From: Pocillopora verrucosa
Taxonomy: Eukaryota; Cnidaria; Anthozoa; Scleractinia; Pocilloporidae
Assembly: GCF_036669915.1 (NCBI RefSeq)
Contig: NC_089312.1
Span: 14,237,289-14,301,288, forward strand
Direction: 5' to 3'
Length of the DNA: 64,000 nucleotides
The translations under genes and the position numbers were made by a program. Below the pieces are notes generated by a model. It worked only from the letters and a program-made list of their open reading frames with translations. It did not search any database and had not been told where the DNA came from. Below are positions 23,069 through 34,900 of the stretch, piece after piece; the first letter of the stretch is position 1, and each line of letters begins with the position of its first letter.

Positions 23069-26000
23069 CTGCGAAAAAAAAAAAAATTAGGTAAAACTGG
23101 TTAGGAGCAAATGTTCCCAACAGATAAAAGAAGTAATGACAAATGAGCTCTCACTATGATAACATGGTGTCATCTTCTCTAAAGACACACTCCACTTTGG
23201 GCCCTCAACCCCCCCCCCCCCCCCCCCCCTTAGAGATTGAAATGGTTTGGCTGATGTATTGTTTGCAATACTACATGCAATCAAAGATAGCTTGATAACC
23301 CTTAAATGTAGCTTTTGAACATCTTCAAAGTCTCCATGGTCTTGGGACATCTCTGGCAAGCCAAACCACTCTTGGAGCCCATGTTTTTAGCTGTTGTTAG
23401 AGTGCTTAATACTTCCAAAGTTACTGTTTGCCATAAAAATGACCATTGACATTTTCTATTAAATTTAAGGGTAATACTGTACATATGAAAATGTTTTACT
23501 TTTGATAAATCCTCTTTCCTTGATGTGACTTCCTATTAAAAAAAAGGCTTAAAAAATAACCTGCTAGGTCAAAGTGTAACTTAAAGTTTATAAATTTTAA
23601 GGGTTGTAATGAAAGTTCACACCTTGTGAGAAAGGGTTTATGTATTATTCATCGAACATGAACTTTTGTTAGCATTTTACCAACAGCCTGTGAATGGTGA
23701 CTGGATGACCAAATTCAATTTTCTCCAATGTCTCAGTATCTAAGTACCTCTGTGTCAGTGTAGGTGGAGGTGGTCCTCTGCGTGGTTTCCCTTTCTTTTC
23801 CACCCAGGCCTGATAACGCTCAGCACACTGAATGCTTCTCTCATACTTTTCTTCCTCTTCTTTCATGCTGTTATTATTTACCTCCCTTCTTTTTTTCTTG
23901 TACTCTTCAGTGAGCTTTTTATCTTTTTCCTTTTTCCTACATAAATTCAAAATGAAAAAAAAAATGAAATTTACTCTCATGACATAAAATGGATAATCTC
24001 CCAATCTTTAACATGACATCTAATAGTGAAATCTCACAATAAAGAAAACACAAAATACTTTGTGTCTTGGGTATGATAATGTATTAACATAAATATTAAA
24101 ATTGATATTACTTTGAAAAAATTTTATAGTTATTTTAATTAGTATAGGTAATCACATGAGGCCAAGTACTATAAAGGATTAATTGCACGAGAGTTTTCAA
24201 AATTTTCCAAAATTTTGAAAACTCAAGTGCAATTAATCCTTAATAGTACGAGGTCTCATGGGATTACTTGTTTATCAATAAAGGGCAAAATTTATACGAA
24301 GGAAAATCAAAATTTCAAGATAATGAACGGTTGCTATGCAACGGATTAGCCAATCATTAACAGATAATCATGCCCTCTCTTGATTACTAAAAATGCCCTC
24401 GATTAAGAAAAAAATGTCCTCTCTCTCAACCAATCAGCGCTCAGTAATTTTGCCCTTTATTGATAAATAATTTAACAATTATTAAAAATGGACAAACCAT
24501 ATTGCCTTCTGTAGGTCTTATTGAGGTTATTCAGTAGACCTTTCCGAATTACCTTTCACCTATTTTAAAACAAGGCTGGGTGCTCAACCATTTGTATGAA
24601 AATTAGTGTAATTTGCATGTGAATGAAAATTCATAATCATGTGAGAGGATGAGCACCAGGACTTGTTTTGAAAATGAGGCCAGCAGTATTTTGGAAATGG
24701 CCTATTGTTAAATGACCATGAATCTCTGAAAAAAAAAATGTAAATTACAGTTGTAATATTCCATTGACAACAGTAAACCAAATTGATGTGTGGCCATTAT
24801 ATAAAAGACCCAATTGTGAATTTGAGCATGTCATTGAACATTAATGTGTTAAGAATTAACATTTAACAACTACAATAAATAAAAATTTTATTGGTCACAA
24901 TTTGGAGAAAAATAAATGTCTCACCAGTTGTCAAATGCTTTTTGTGAATCAACAGTTTTCTCCTTTTGTTCTTCTTCATTTTTCTTTATCTTGTTAACTT
25001 CTTCCTCTTTCTTCTTATGATGTTCCTTTTTAAGTTCTTCATCTTTCTTTGCCTTCCAAGATTCAAAGTATTTTTTTGCATCTCTTGCTCTAAGGTTTTG
25101 TTCTTTTTGCTTTTCCAGTTCTTTATTCATTATTTCCTTTTTCTTGGCATTTTTTTCTTTGTTTACTTTTTGTTTCTTTTCATTCCAAGATTCAAAAGCC
25201 ATCTTTGCCTGAAAAATATAAACAGTCTATAAATTAAATGAAAGGAAAAGAATGAAAAAAAAAAAAAAAAAGAAGGAAACTTTGAAACACTGCTTTTAAA
25301 CATAACACGAGCATTTTGAGATATAAGCATTCAGGCTTGATAAACCATACACCGGAAATGTGGAATCCAAAGCAATAAAAATGTTAAATATGATGTAAAA
25401 ATGTACATTTTCATAATAGCCTGCATTCCAGGCAGTCAGTCAGCAAAATAAAGTAAAAAATAGGAAACAGTACCATTGCAATAGTAGTGGAAGAGTGTAT
25501 AAGGGATGGAAGTTTGGGTTGGGTCTGGTAAATTACACAATGCTCAAATCTCCCCTGGTTTTTTCACTCCTCCCCTACTATCAAATGCCACCATTTACTT
25601 TTGGTTTTATGAACCCTTTCACTCCCAAGATGCCATTATTTATTCTCCTTACTGTCTGCCATATCATTCTTACTATGTTTGTTCTGAGAATATGGTAATG
25701 GATCAACTAATCATGCCCTCATCTACATTTTTATTTATTTTCATCACTTGTCTGCTTGATATTATAAGGAGAAATCCAGTCTTGGTCACTTATGGGAGTA
25801 AAGGGTTAACTGAATGCCTGGAACACCTGTTACATTGATTTCATAAACACATATTAACTATTAGTTTACACTAGCTTACATCCTTTTTTCTTTGACGTTC
25901 CTCTTTTTCCTTCTCTTCAAGTTTTTTCTTCTCAGCAGACTTACTGGCCATTTGCTCTCTCAATCTTTCACTTTTCTTTGACTTCCACTCATCAAACACG

Positions 26001-28592
26001 GCCTGACGTATTGATGTTGTATCCATCAAGCTGCTGTGTTGTGAGCTCCTTGCACTTCCACTCTCACTTAAAAGCTCTGGGCTGGTACCTCTCAAATTTG
26101 TCAATGACAAAGATCTCTTTGTTGTAAGATTCTGACCATGACTTACACCACTGGTTTCTGCCCAAACATCTGTTTGTGTTTCTCTTGGGAGTGGCGATCT
26201 CACCACTTGGCTAATAAGATGATTGGCCTTTAACGGTCCAGATCTTCCTTTACCACCACCTAACACAATTAAATCATGAAGAGATTCATCAACTACCTTA
26301 CAGCGGTAAATTATTACTAAGCTGTATATCAGTCAATGTTAGGAAGTTAGTCCCTTTGTTTACAAGTTTGAGGAGCAGGGGATAGTGTAATGGCATGAAT
26401 GCTTGTCTCTCACTGCTGTCGCTCGGGTTTGATTTGCAGACCTGGCATCATATGAAGGCAGAGTTTGTTGTTGATTCTTGTCCTCCTCATCTGAGGGTTT
26501 TTTTCCAGGGTACTCAATTTTTCCTCATGCCACAAAAACCAACATTCCAAGTTCCAATTCAAACTGCAAACATTGGACAGAGCTACCTTGTGGAGTTTCC
26601 ACTGCTAAATTATTATAATTATCATTACTATTATTACAATTACAGAGATCACATTATTAAGTTGCTTGAGTAATCTATTAGCAATCAAACTCCAAAACTT
26701 TCAATTTTTCACTCCTATGCTCTGCCACACTGTCAATCTCTACTAAGAATTCAAATCATGTTTCTTTGATTGCAACTTAAAGAAGTACTCTAATCCTACA
26801 AAATATTGTAAAGGTACCTGATTCAAACTCTGATCCTCTTTTCATTCTGGAGCTTCTTTCATTTTGGTTTCCCATGATAATGTTTTCTGCTGGAGGGACA
26901 TGCTCTTCAAAAGTGTCTGTTATATCAGATTGGACCCTTTCTTGGCCCATCCAAGAGCTCTTTTTAGCACTAACAGGTCTCTTTGGCGTAAGGCTCTTTT
27001 TCAACTCCAATCTCTGAGTTCCTCTTTCTTTGGGCACAGATACATGCATGTCTTTCTCTGAAAATGAATTCTGCTTGGATTGCAACATCTCAAGACTTGA
27101 TGCTTTCTTCATTAAAGGGGCATCTGAATGCTTGACATGGTTTACACTTTGTTCTACCTCTTGATGATTTTGTTTGCGATTTCGAGGTGAAGGTTTAGGT
27201 GACACCCTTTCAAGTCCTTCGGAAGAGTCTGTCAGAGCCCTTTGGTAACTTTTATCTTCCTCATGATACTCTCTGCCATAGAAACCTTTTCTGTTAACTA
27301 TTTCTGTATCATCTCCGCTTTCTAATTCCTCAAAGGAATCTGACCTTGGTCCTGAAATCATAGGTCGATCTTTGACTTTTCTAACTTTCCCATGTCTCAA
27401 GTTCCCATCTTGTTCAATTGCTCTCCCATCATTGTTGCCTGGAGCAAGTCTTTCATCCTCAAAAGTGGAAATAATAGTTTTGGTAATCTGAGGTCTTGTA
27501 CCTTCATGTGTTTCCTCTAGAGTCTTTTTCCTTCTCAAAGGAACCACAGGTTTATCTGCTGCTTTTTTAGATTCTTTGAATTCAGGAACTTCAATATCTC
27601 TCACTCTTCTGATCATATCATCTTTCAATAAACCAGAGTCCTGTTGAAACAATTTTGATTGTCCTTCTCTAGGGGACAAAGCTGGCCTAGATCGTGGCAC
27701 AGGTCTGGGTGAAACCACATTTGATGAAGAAGTCCTTTCTGAATGCTGCCTTGGCGAAGTTCTTGGAGGTGGGACTGGGTATCCATCCTTTGTCTTAATT
27801 GTTTCACTGGATTTTTTTACAGTGTACATGTTCCCTTCTTCTTCATCTGATGACTGCTGAGTAGAAGTTACAGAATAACCTTCCAACTGCGACTTTTTTA
27901 CTGAAATAGTTGGACGAGATCTTGGGACAGGCCTGGGTTGCCCTACAAAATGAAATTGAAGACAGCATAAGCAGAGCATAATTATCGATTAATTCCATCT
28001 TTAACTAAATTGGGATTTTTCCTACCAATTTTTTGTGTCTAACAAGATCTAATAATGAGTATAAATGAGTATTGGTTGAAATGGAAAATTTTTTAAATAA
28101 AGATCATTTAATTTATACTGTATATACATGCACAGTGTTTAAAATAAGACAAATCGTAAATACTTTTTTCTTTGAATTGTTGACTCCTTTTCGAGCTTAA
28201 ATATGTGGTATATACAATGTATCCAACTGCAACAGTGCAATATTCGATACTTTGTGCATCAACGAACTTACTTACGTACCCTTGTCGTTTGATCTTGATC
28301 TTCCTGGGGATGCTGCCTTTGCCAACCCTACAAGGCTTTCCTTTTCTTTAGAGTCCGATTCCCTGAAAAGGCCATCAAGGGAATCCCCAGCAGGCTTTGA
28401 AGATGAGCGATTTATCCTTCCGAGGGAATTCTCTTCATCTGAATCTGAGTCACTCAGCTCATGATTGTTAAACGAAACGCGTTTTGTTAAACTTTGCTTG
28501 CCAGAGATATCGTCTTCGTTTTCATACAAATTTCCATCTTCCGAGAAGCCATAAGTCACTTTTTGTTTAACCAATGGTCTTTTAGAAGCCAT
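22921..28592 (-). CDS. MAP9: Microtubule-associated protein 9 (MAP9/ASAP)
   Basis: Minus-strand exons: 28592-28280, 27942-26818, 26259-25880, 25208-24925 and 23936-23681, then a final exon starting at 23068. The first five are phase-consistent and give 786 codons. The N-terminal half is disordered and Ser/Arg-rich with two PRPVPRSRP motifs. The C-terminal half is a highly charged Lys/Glu coiled coil with spaced W-x2-KK repeats: IRQAVFDEWKSKK, AFESWNEKK, YFESWKAKK, AFDNWKKEK and YQAWVEKK. The same series, with IRAAVYQEWLEKK, defines vertebrate MAP9. MAP9 binds microtubules and acts in the spindle, cytokinesis and cilia. Human MAP9 is 647 residues. The end is uncertain: in phase 0 the last exon stops after 15 residues (TAA at 23023), whereas another frame stays open to 22921. 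Confidence 0.82.
23207..23229. repeat. Homopolymer C run
   Basis: About 20 consecutive C in the last MAP9 intron. It accounts for a spurious poly-Gly reading frame on the minus strand and is prone to assembly error. Confidence 0.7.
24149..24266. repeat. Near-perfect hairpin (foldback element) in a MAP9 intron
   Basis: Centre at 24207-24208 (CC) with perfect 16-bp arms GAGTTTTCAAAATTTT and AAAATTTTGAAAACTC. The pairing continues outward through GGATTAATTGCAC/GTGCAATTAATCC, then AGTACTAT/ATAGTAC, then AATCACATGAGGCC/GGTCTCATGGGATT. Total stem is about 55 bp with few mismatches. Confidence 0.85.
24272..24466. mobile_element. Short inverted-repeat element abutting the hairpin
   Basis: Begins TTATCAATAAAGGGCAAAAT and ends with its exact reverse complement (24446-24466, ATTTTGCCCTTTATTGATAA); the perfect inverted repeat is 21 bp. 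The interior is non-coding and contains ATGCCCTC twice. Size and termini fit a MITE-like non-autonomous DNA transposon. Confidence 0.75.
25610..25812 (+). repeat. CCCTTTAACTCCC-family element in a MAP9 intron
   Basis: Ends AACCCTTTCACTCCCAAGAT and CTTATGGGAGTAAAGGGTTA form an inverted pair. The interior is close to the copy at 19685-19885. Confidence 0.7.
26375..26600 (+). repeat. tRNA-related SINE in a MAP9 intron
   Basis: Head GGGGATAGTGTAATGGCATG and promoter-like GCTCGGGTTTGATTTGCAGA, then a body with GTTGTTGATTCTTGTCCTCC and a tail CAAAAACCAACATTCCAAGT followed by TTATTATAATTAT repeats. This is the usual order of a tRNA-derived SINE. Confidence 0.6.
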
Positions 28593-28989
28593 TTTTGCGT
28601 GCTCTTTAACAATTTACAGCAAAGAATTCGACCGTTAACGACCGCATTATTCCAAACATTCAAATAACGATTGAATCATGTCGTTGACTAGTCGCTCGAG
28701 AGAAGAAGTTTCCTTTGAAAGCGAACAATGGTAATCATCACGTTCCTTGCGTTGCGTGAACGGCTGGGATCGGTCCAAAGTTTCAACAAAAAGCAAGGTA
28801 AGAGAATGGTGCCAATAACTGACTTCACACCACATTAACGAACGTTCGATTATAACTTCTGCGCATCATTCTGAGCATTTACATTTTTCCATGGTTATCG
28901 CCATGCATCCAAGCCTTAAAGAGGAAGGCTAGGATGCTCAGCAGATAAAATGGCGGAAGGACCACAAGGTCACATGTAGATCTCTTACA
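28593..28989. promoter_or_regulatory. Bidirectional promoter shared by MAP9 and RCCD1
   Basis: Only 397 bases separate the divergent start codons of MAP9 (28592, -) and RCCD1 (28990, +). On the RCCD1 side AAAATGGCGGAAGG (28947-28960) combines a YY1-type element with an ETS-type GGAA core, as in many TATA-less housekeeping promoters. Its ATG starts a nine-codon upstream frame. On the MAP9 side several CpG-containing motifs (CTCGAG, TTAACG) are present but no TATA box. Confidence 0.6.
28950..28979 (+). other. Upstream open reading frame in the RCCD1 leader
   Basis: ATG at 28950 encodes MAEGPQGHM and stops with TAG at 28977-28979, ten bases before the RCCD1 ATG. Such a position can reduce translation or favour reinitiation. 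Whether the transcript starts upstream of it is not known from sequence. Confidence 0.4.
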
Positions 28990-31892
28990 ATGGATAAAAC
29001 AAGTCAGAATACAACTTCTAAGTCAGCGTTTCATCCTGACGGAAGGTTTCAATGTTATGGTTTCGGTTTTAATGGCTTTCGACAAATTACTGCCAAAGCT
29101 ATAAACGCAAATGAAAGCCAAGAAGTGGATTTCGAGACTGGTGGATCACATCCCGCTTCAGTCCTAACACCGGTTCAGCTGAATTTTGACTGTGTTAGTA
29201 GTATACTGGCTTCCTGGTCGAGCACATTTTATCTTAAAGGTAATTTTAAAAGCTAGGCGTCGTAAAATTGTACTTTGCTATTATTTTACATTTTTAAAAA
29301 ACGGTGACATGGATGTGGTTTACTGGTGTTCGGGAACTCTATTAAATAGTTATTCACCGAAGTGGAGGTGGCGGTGATGAATATTCACCGAAATAGCGAG
29401 GTAAATATTCACCATTTTCAACGACACAGAAGTGAACAATTGTTTTGACACATACGTCAAGGAAATATTTAGTATATACTAAACAGGTAAGTAACCCTTG
29501 TGAAATGATTGGCTAGTTCGATGTGGTTAACTAGTATTAGCATATACTAAAACAGTGGCTGGCTTTGAAGGTGCACTCTGATTGGCCACATAAACTCCGA
29601 ATATCCTTTGCAATTCACCTTCAAGCAACTGGTATGGGATTTGTGCCCAAAATATTGTAATCATTGAAGGAATAAATGAATAAAAAATCATACTTTTGTG
29701 CTTTATTATCTCACTGTTTTGGTATATACTAAAACAGCCATTTACCTTGGTGTGAGTGGTTGGTGGTGGATATTTACCTTGCTGCTTGTGGCTTGTTAAA
29801 TATCCATCACAAGCCACCCCCACTTTGGTGAACGGTTGTTAACTATTCACCTCCAAGCAGCTGAAGAGACAAAATTGTGTGTACAATTATTTATCAGTGT
29901 ATTGTCACAAATAAACTACATGTTTATTTCCAGGTAAATTTAATTATTGCCCCATTAATATTCTTGAAAAAATATCCTCCCTCTGAGTGTCTGAGGGAAA
30001 TGCAGTACAAAGATAACACATGTACATTTCAGAAAAGAGTTAATCAGTGTAAGTATGAGGTAACAAACTGTTTAGCTGGGCTTTGAACTTCTATGTGGCT
30101 TTATGCATGGACCTAGTTTTGTAATCCCATATGGCTTGCACATTGAAAATAAACTCACTGTTGCTTCTTCTAAAGAATCCACTCTTTTTTCTGTCCTAGA
30201 GAATGGTACTATCAATAAGGTTGGATGGAATTCTAAAAAAAAAATGTTTGGGGAAGAGGAAAATCTTCTTCCAAATCATTTTGTTACAGATGCATGCTGT
30301 AGCTGGACACAACTTGTCTTTCTGACCAAAGATGGAGATTGCTTACAATGGACGGATTACACTAGATTTAATGAAGAATCAAAACCTGTGAAAGTCTGCA
30401 GTAATGGCACAAAATTCAAAGAAGTTGGCTGCAAAGAGTCCAGCTGCATTTTGGTCACAGGTACAGTAGATATAAGGCAGCAAGAGCTTTCTGAAATGAA
30501 TGTTTTGTTTGTAATAAGAATAATGACTGACAACCAGGATTATCTTCATACTATAGCGTTAGATCTGATACAGTATTATTTTGAATACAAAGGGTAACAT
30601 ATTCAGTTTGGCAATAAAAAGAGTTGTTGCAAAATCAATTTTTAACTCCTGCATCTCCTAGTTCTCACTATAAATTCTCCTAACCATCTTGCATACATTA
30701 GTTAAAATTTTATCTGTGAGAAATTAGACTGAAATGATACATTACTCTAGAGTTGATATTTTCTCTCCTCCCATCACCTTTCTGTTTGACATCGTTTTGG
30801 TATGGTCAGGAGATGTCACTTAATAATTGCTTGGAGTGAAAGGATAAGAATTTACTTCTCACAATGACTAAAGGCATTGAAGAGAAAAAATTACATTCAA
30901 ATATTTTCCAAGTTAATAGACACAGCTAGCCTGTGCTATGAAGCCTGTCACTGAAACTTCTTGCAAGAGTGGGAAACCACACAATTAAGTAGTTAAAAAA
31001 GTATCCAGTATTATCACTGTTCTGCCACTGAGTCACAAAGCTTCCCTCATCATGCAAATTGTTTTTACATTATGCTTCAAATGTGTTGATAAACCTTTCC
31101 TAACTCTCACAGACTGACATTGTCTTTTCATCGTAGGAAATGGACAGGCTGGTGTCATCTGCAATGATCAAGTGAAAGATGGTGCTGTCGCAAAACCAGT
31201 TCCTGTGTTTAAAGCAATAGCCATAGATAAAGAGATAACATCAGTTGCTTGTGGCAAAGAACATGCTCTGCTGTTGAATTCATCAGGAACTGTCTACACC
31301 CTTGGAAGTGGAAGGTATTTTACATACATTAAAACAACAATAACAACGTGAATAATTAGACAAATAATACACAATTTTTTCCCATTTAACACTGCATCCT
31401 CAACAAGTTCTTTATACTGGTTTCAAATCGATGTGAAATTAAAAAAATATACATCGCTACATAGCGTAGTTGAAGGTACGTGAACTGACATGTTAAGATC
31501 TGATTGGTTCAGTGTATATAATTATATCAGTACTTCTATTTCGGCGATTGCCATCATATGAGATATTGTTCTGATTTGAAAACAACAGAAAATGTGTCTC
31601 TCATAATATTGTTCATCACTATATTGTATGTGACTTTAGTCAGTTTACCGACAACAACAGGACGGTGGATGCGGGAAGCTCATTTTGATCGGACTAACAA
31701 GGTTTACACTATTATATCAGTTGTGTTTTTAATTTCACTACGTAGTGGAATTAGATAGAAATTAATATTATGTGACTAATGCAGTCTATAGGCTGTACGG
31801 TTTTACGCCAATCTGCGTTGTTGAACACAATCTAAGATTTTACGCCGTTAACTAACGGCATAAAATCCCTCAGTATGTACATATACCGACTG

Positions 31893-31936
<44 letters not shown>

Positions 31937-34900
31937 CCGACTGGAAGAAATTACGCCGTAAGTTACCGGCGTAAAATCTTACAGTATGTATATTACCGGC
32001 TGGAAGAAATTACGCCGTTAGCTACTGGCGTAAAATCTTACAGTATGTATGTTACCGACTGAACAAAATTACGCCGTTACTGGCTTAAAATCTTTCAGTA
32101 TATACAATACCGACAGAGACAAATTACCTCGTTAGTTCCTGGCGTATAATCTTACAGTATGCATTTATTACAGACTGGCCCTGCTTTTAATTCAATGAAT
32201 TGAATACCCATCGCGTTTAATTTTCGCTCTTCTTCGGAAGTAGCTATTGTCGTGAGCAATATGAAAGCTGGTTTCAATGAATGATTCATATCGCTATACA
32301 GGAACTGTACAATCGTTTGCATTTTGAACGTTCATTTTATGTTTTGGTAGAACATTATTGTGCATTACTGTCCAGCTGGTTTTCACACTATAAAACAACT
32401 CAGATTTCTTCGAGAAGCTGAAATCTTCTTTTAACCTCTGCGGAAAGGTTGAAACGTTGTGCATACGTTCATTGATAGAGTTATACACCGGTATGATGCA
32501 GCTGCGTGATTGTCATTTACAGAAACAAGGTCTTAAACCGTAAGTCAGTTAAGTTTTCTAAGTTGTAGAAGTTTTATCAAATGCGCCATTATGAGAAGTT
32601 TATGAGTCATTCAAGCTTTCGTAATACACTCAAAGTGTAAGTGATTCCACTGTTTTCAATTAGAGAGAGAGTTTTCCATGTTTTCACTAGAAGTATTCTT
32701 TCAATAATGGTTTATGGCAACTTTTTTGTTGTTGTCGTTTTTCAAGTTTAGTACAGTTATTTACATCTCCTAGAATCATAATGTGTCAGTCTTAACCGGT
32801 GTTATTCCTCGAATTAAAAAAAGAGTGGACCGTGTAAAATTATTTAGTTGGTAAAAAAATTGATGTATGCTAAATTATTTGGGTTCTGCCTTTCAGATAA
32901 CTGAAATACATGATGCCATGGAGTTTTTGCACATTGAAGTCGAGAGAGGGGAGGAGGACGCAAGAGACGATGGTAGGGAGAGGCGGCGAAGAGATAGGGA
33001 ATGAAGGAGAGAAGAGGGAAGATAAGGGATAAGGGCTCCTGTGCGAGAGAGAAGGGTCGAGGATGAACGGCCTGAAGAAGAGAACATTGTGCAACCGCGC
33101 CCACCACCGCGCCAACCCTTACGTCAACCTCCAGGTCGACCCAGTTAGTAATCTAAACTTCTTCCTACCGTTGGATACATTTTCAACCGTTTAATTTGGT
33201 TTTCCCATTCACTAAGATAGACAAATTTAATTTAAGTCTTACTCGTCTAGTTTTCAAATTTGAAGGGAACTAAGTACATGATATTGCTTGGCGCGTTGAA
33301 ATGCGACTGATACATCCCTTCAAGTGTTGAATGTCTCAGGAATGCAAGCAGCGAACGAGAGAAAGATTGTTTTTCCCTAATTTAATTACATCCAAACAGC
33401 CATGTAATATCATTTTGTCATACAAAGATAAAGGAAACACCGAACATTTCATTTGCGTACTATTTACTTTGTAACCATAGCGTCGGTGCGGTGTTCACAT
33501 GTAAAAATAACATGTTACACTTGTCACATTTTTGTGCGGAAGCTCTTCTAGTAATTCCCTGCCATTCGTATATTGAAAAGGGGATCTTACATTGCCGCAT
33601 GGAGATACGAGTGACTCTCTCAATGAAATGGCAATCCATTCTACTTTCGTGTTATTTTCATGTTTTCGCGCGAAAGGTCACGTGGTATTTCGCTGCTATT
33701 GTTGTAATAAGAATCTTTATTTCCTTGCAGGGAAATGTTTTAACTACGGAGCTATGGGCCATATCCAAGCTCGGTGTGGACGACGTAGACGTCGTGAAAG
33801 GAAACCACACAGCGGGGACAGTGACGTTAGAGAAAATGAAAATTAAAAACTTTACTCTTTAGAAAAGCCTTTTATAATTAATATTAGCTGTCTTAAGTGT
33901 TAATGTTTAAGTTTTTTTCTTGTAGGCGCCTTTGAACAGTAGGATACTGGCGCGGTATAAATCTTTTATTATTATTATTATTAATACAATACCACTTTCA
34001 CGGCACTGTCAAAAACCTTAAAAAATTGAAATAAAATGTGATTTAAATTTGAAATTCTTGATTGTGCATTATGTCTAAATTCACATGGTAAGGGGTAATG
34101 TGGGTGATGACTGGTCTTGAAATTGCGAACTGGAATGATAACACATCCTAACACAAACACACACACATACAAAAAAAAAAAGGAAAAGCAAGACAAGACA
34201 TTCGAATTCAAACTAGGCTGCAATAAATTTTTTAGTCCCGGTTCAGACGCCGCACTCCAGCCGTCGAATCGAATTCAACGATAGGCCGATCTAAATTAGT
34301 TAATATTGGCTGAATTGATTCAAACGCCAAACTTTATTCGGCCAAAATTAATTAATCGAAGAATATTAATTTTCGGTCATTACAATTTTAAACATGGCGG
34401 GCGCCATGGATTCAGGCAGCAATCTGCGAGCAAAAGCCTTTCTTTTGCTCAAAATTCTGGAAAACAGTGAAAAAAGAAGAAGAATGCAAACCGTCTTAAA
34501 GGCGACGGTTTTACTAGCGACCCATCCATGGTAATCCTCGTCTTCAAGAATTGAATTTTTATTGCAAACTGGGATTTTACATTTCAAGCAAGTATATATG
34601 ATCATGCCGAAACACGAACAACTCATGTCACCATCGTTTAATTTGGCCCGCCAAGCCGCCATTTTTCTCCTGCAAAACACTATTTTGCGCATGCTTTCGA
34701 GTAAAGACAGCATGAAAAGTACATTAAAATAATTTATGCATTTGGTTCGGCTGAGTTGAAGTAGAGCGTCTGAATCAAAGCCGGCCTACAGCCGTTCTTC
34801 CCGGCTGAGCCAGGCGGGATGACTTGACTGATCTGATCTAAATTAAGTCAGCCGTTCCGAATTGGTTCAGACGCCGTACTTCACACATATGATGAAGTTA

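Noticed and set aside
23087..23359. Minus-strand frame with a Gly run
   Set aside because: The Gly run comes from the C homopolymer in a MAP9 intron; no splice support.
24966..25232. Phe-rich plus-strand frame
   Set aside because: Reverse strand of the Lys/Glu-rich MAP9 coiled-coil exon.
32844..33115. Ser/Pro/Leu-rich minus-strand frames
   Set aside because: Reverse strand of the Arg/Glu-rich decayed frame; low complexity.
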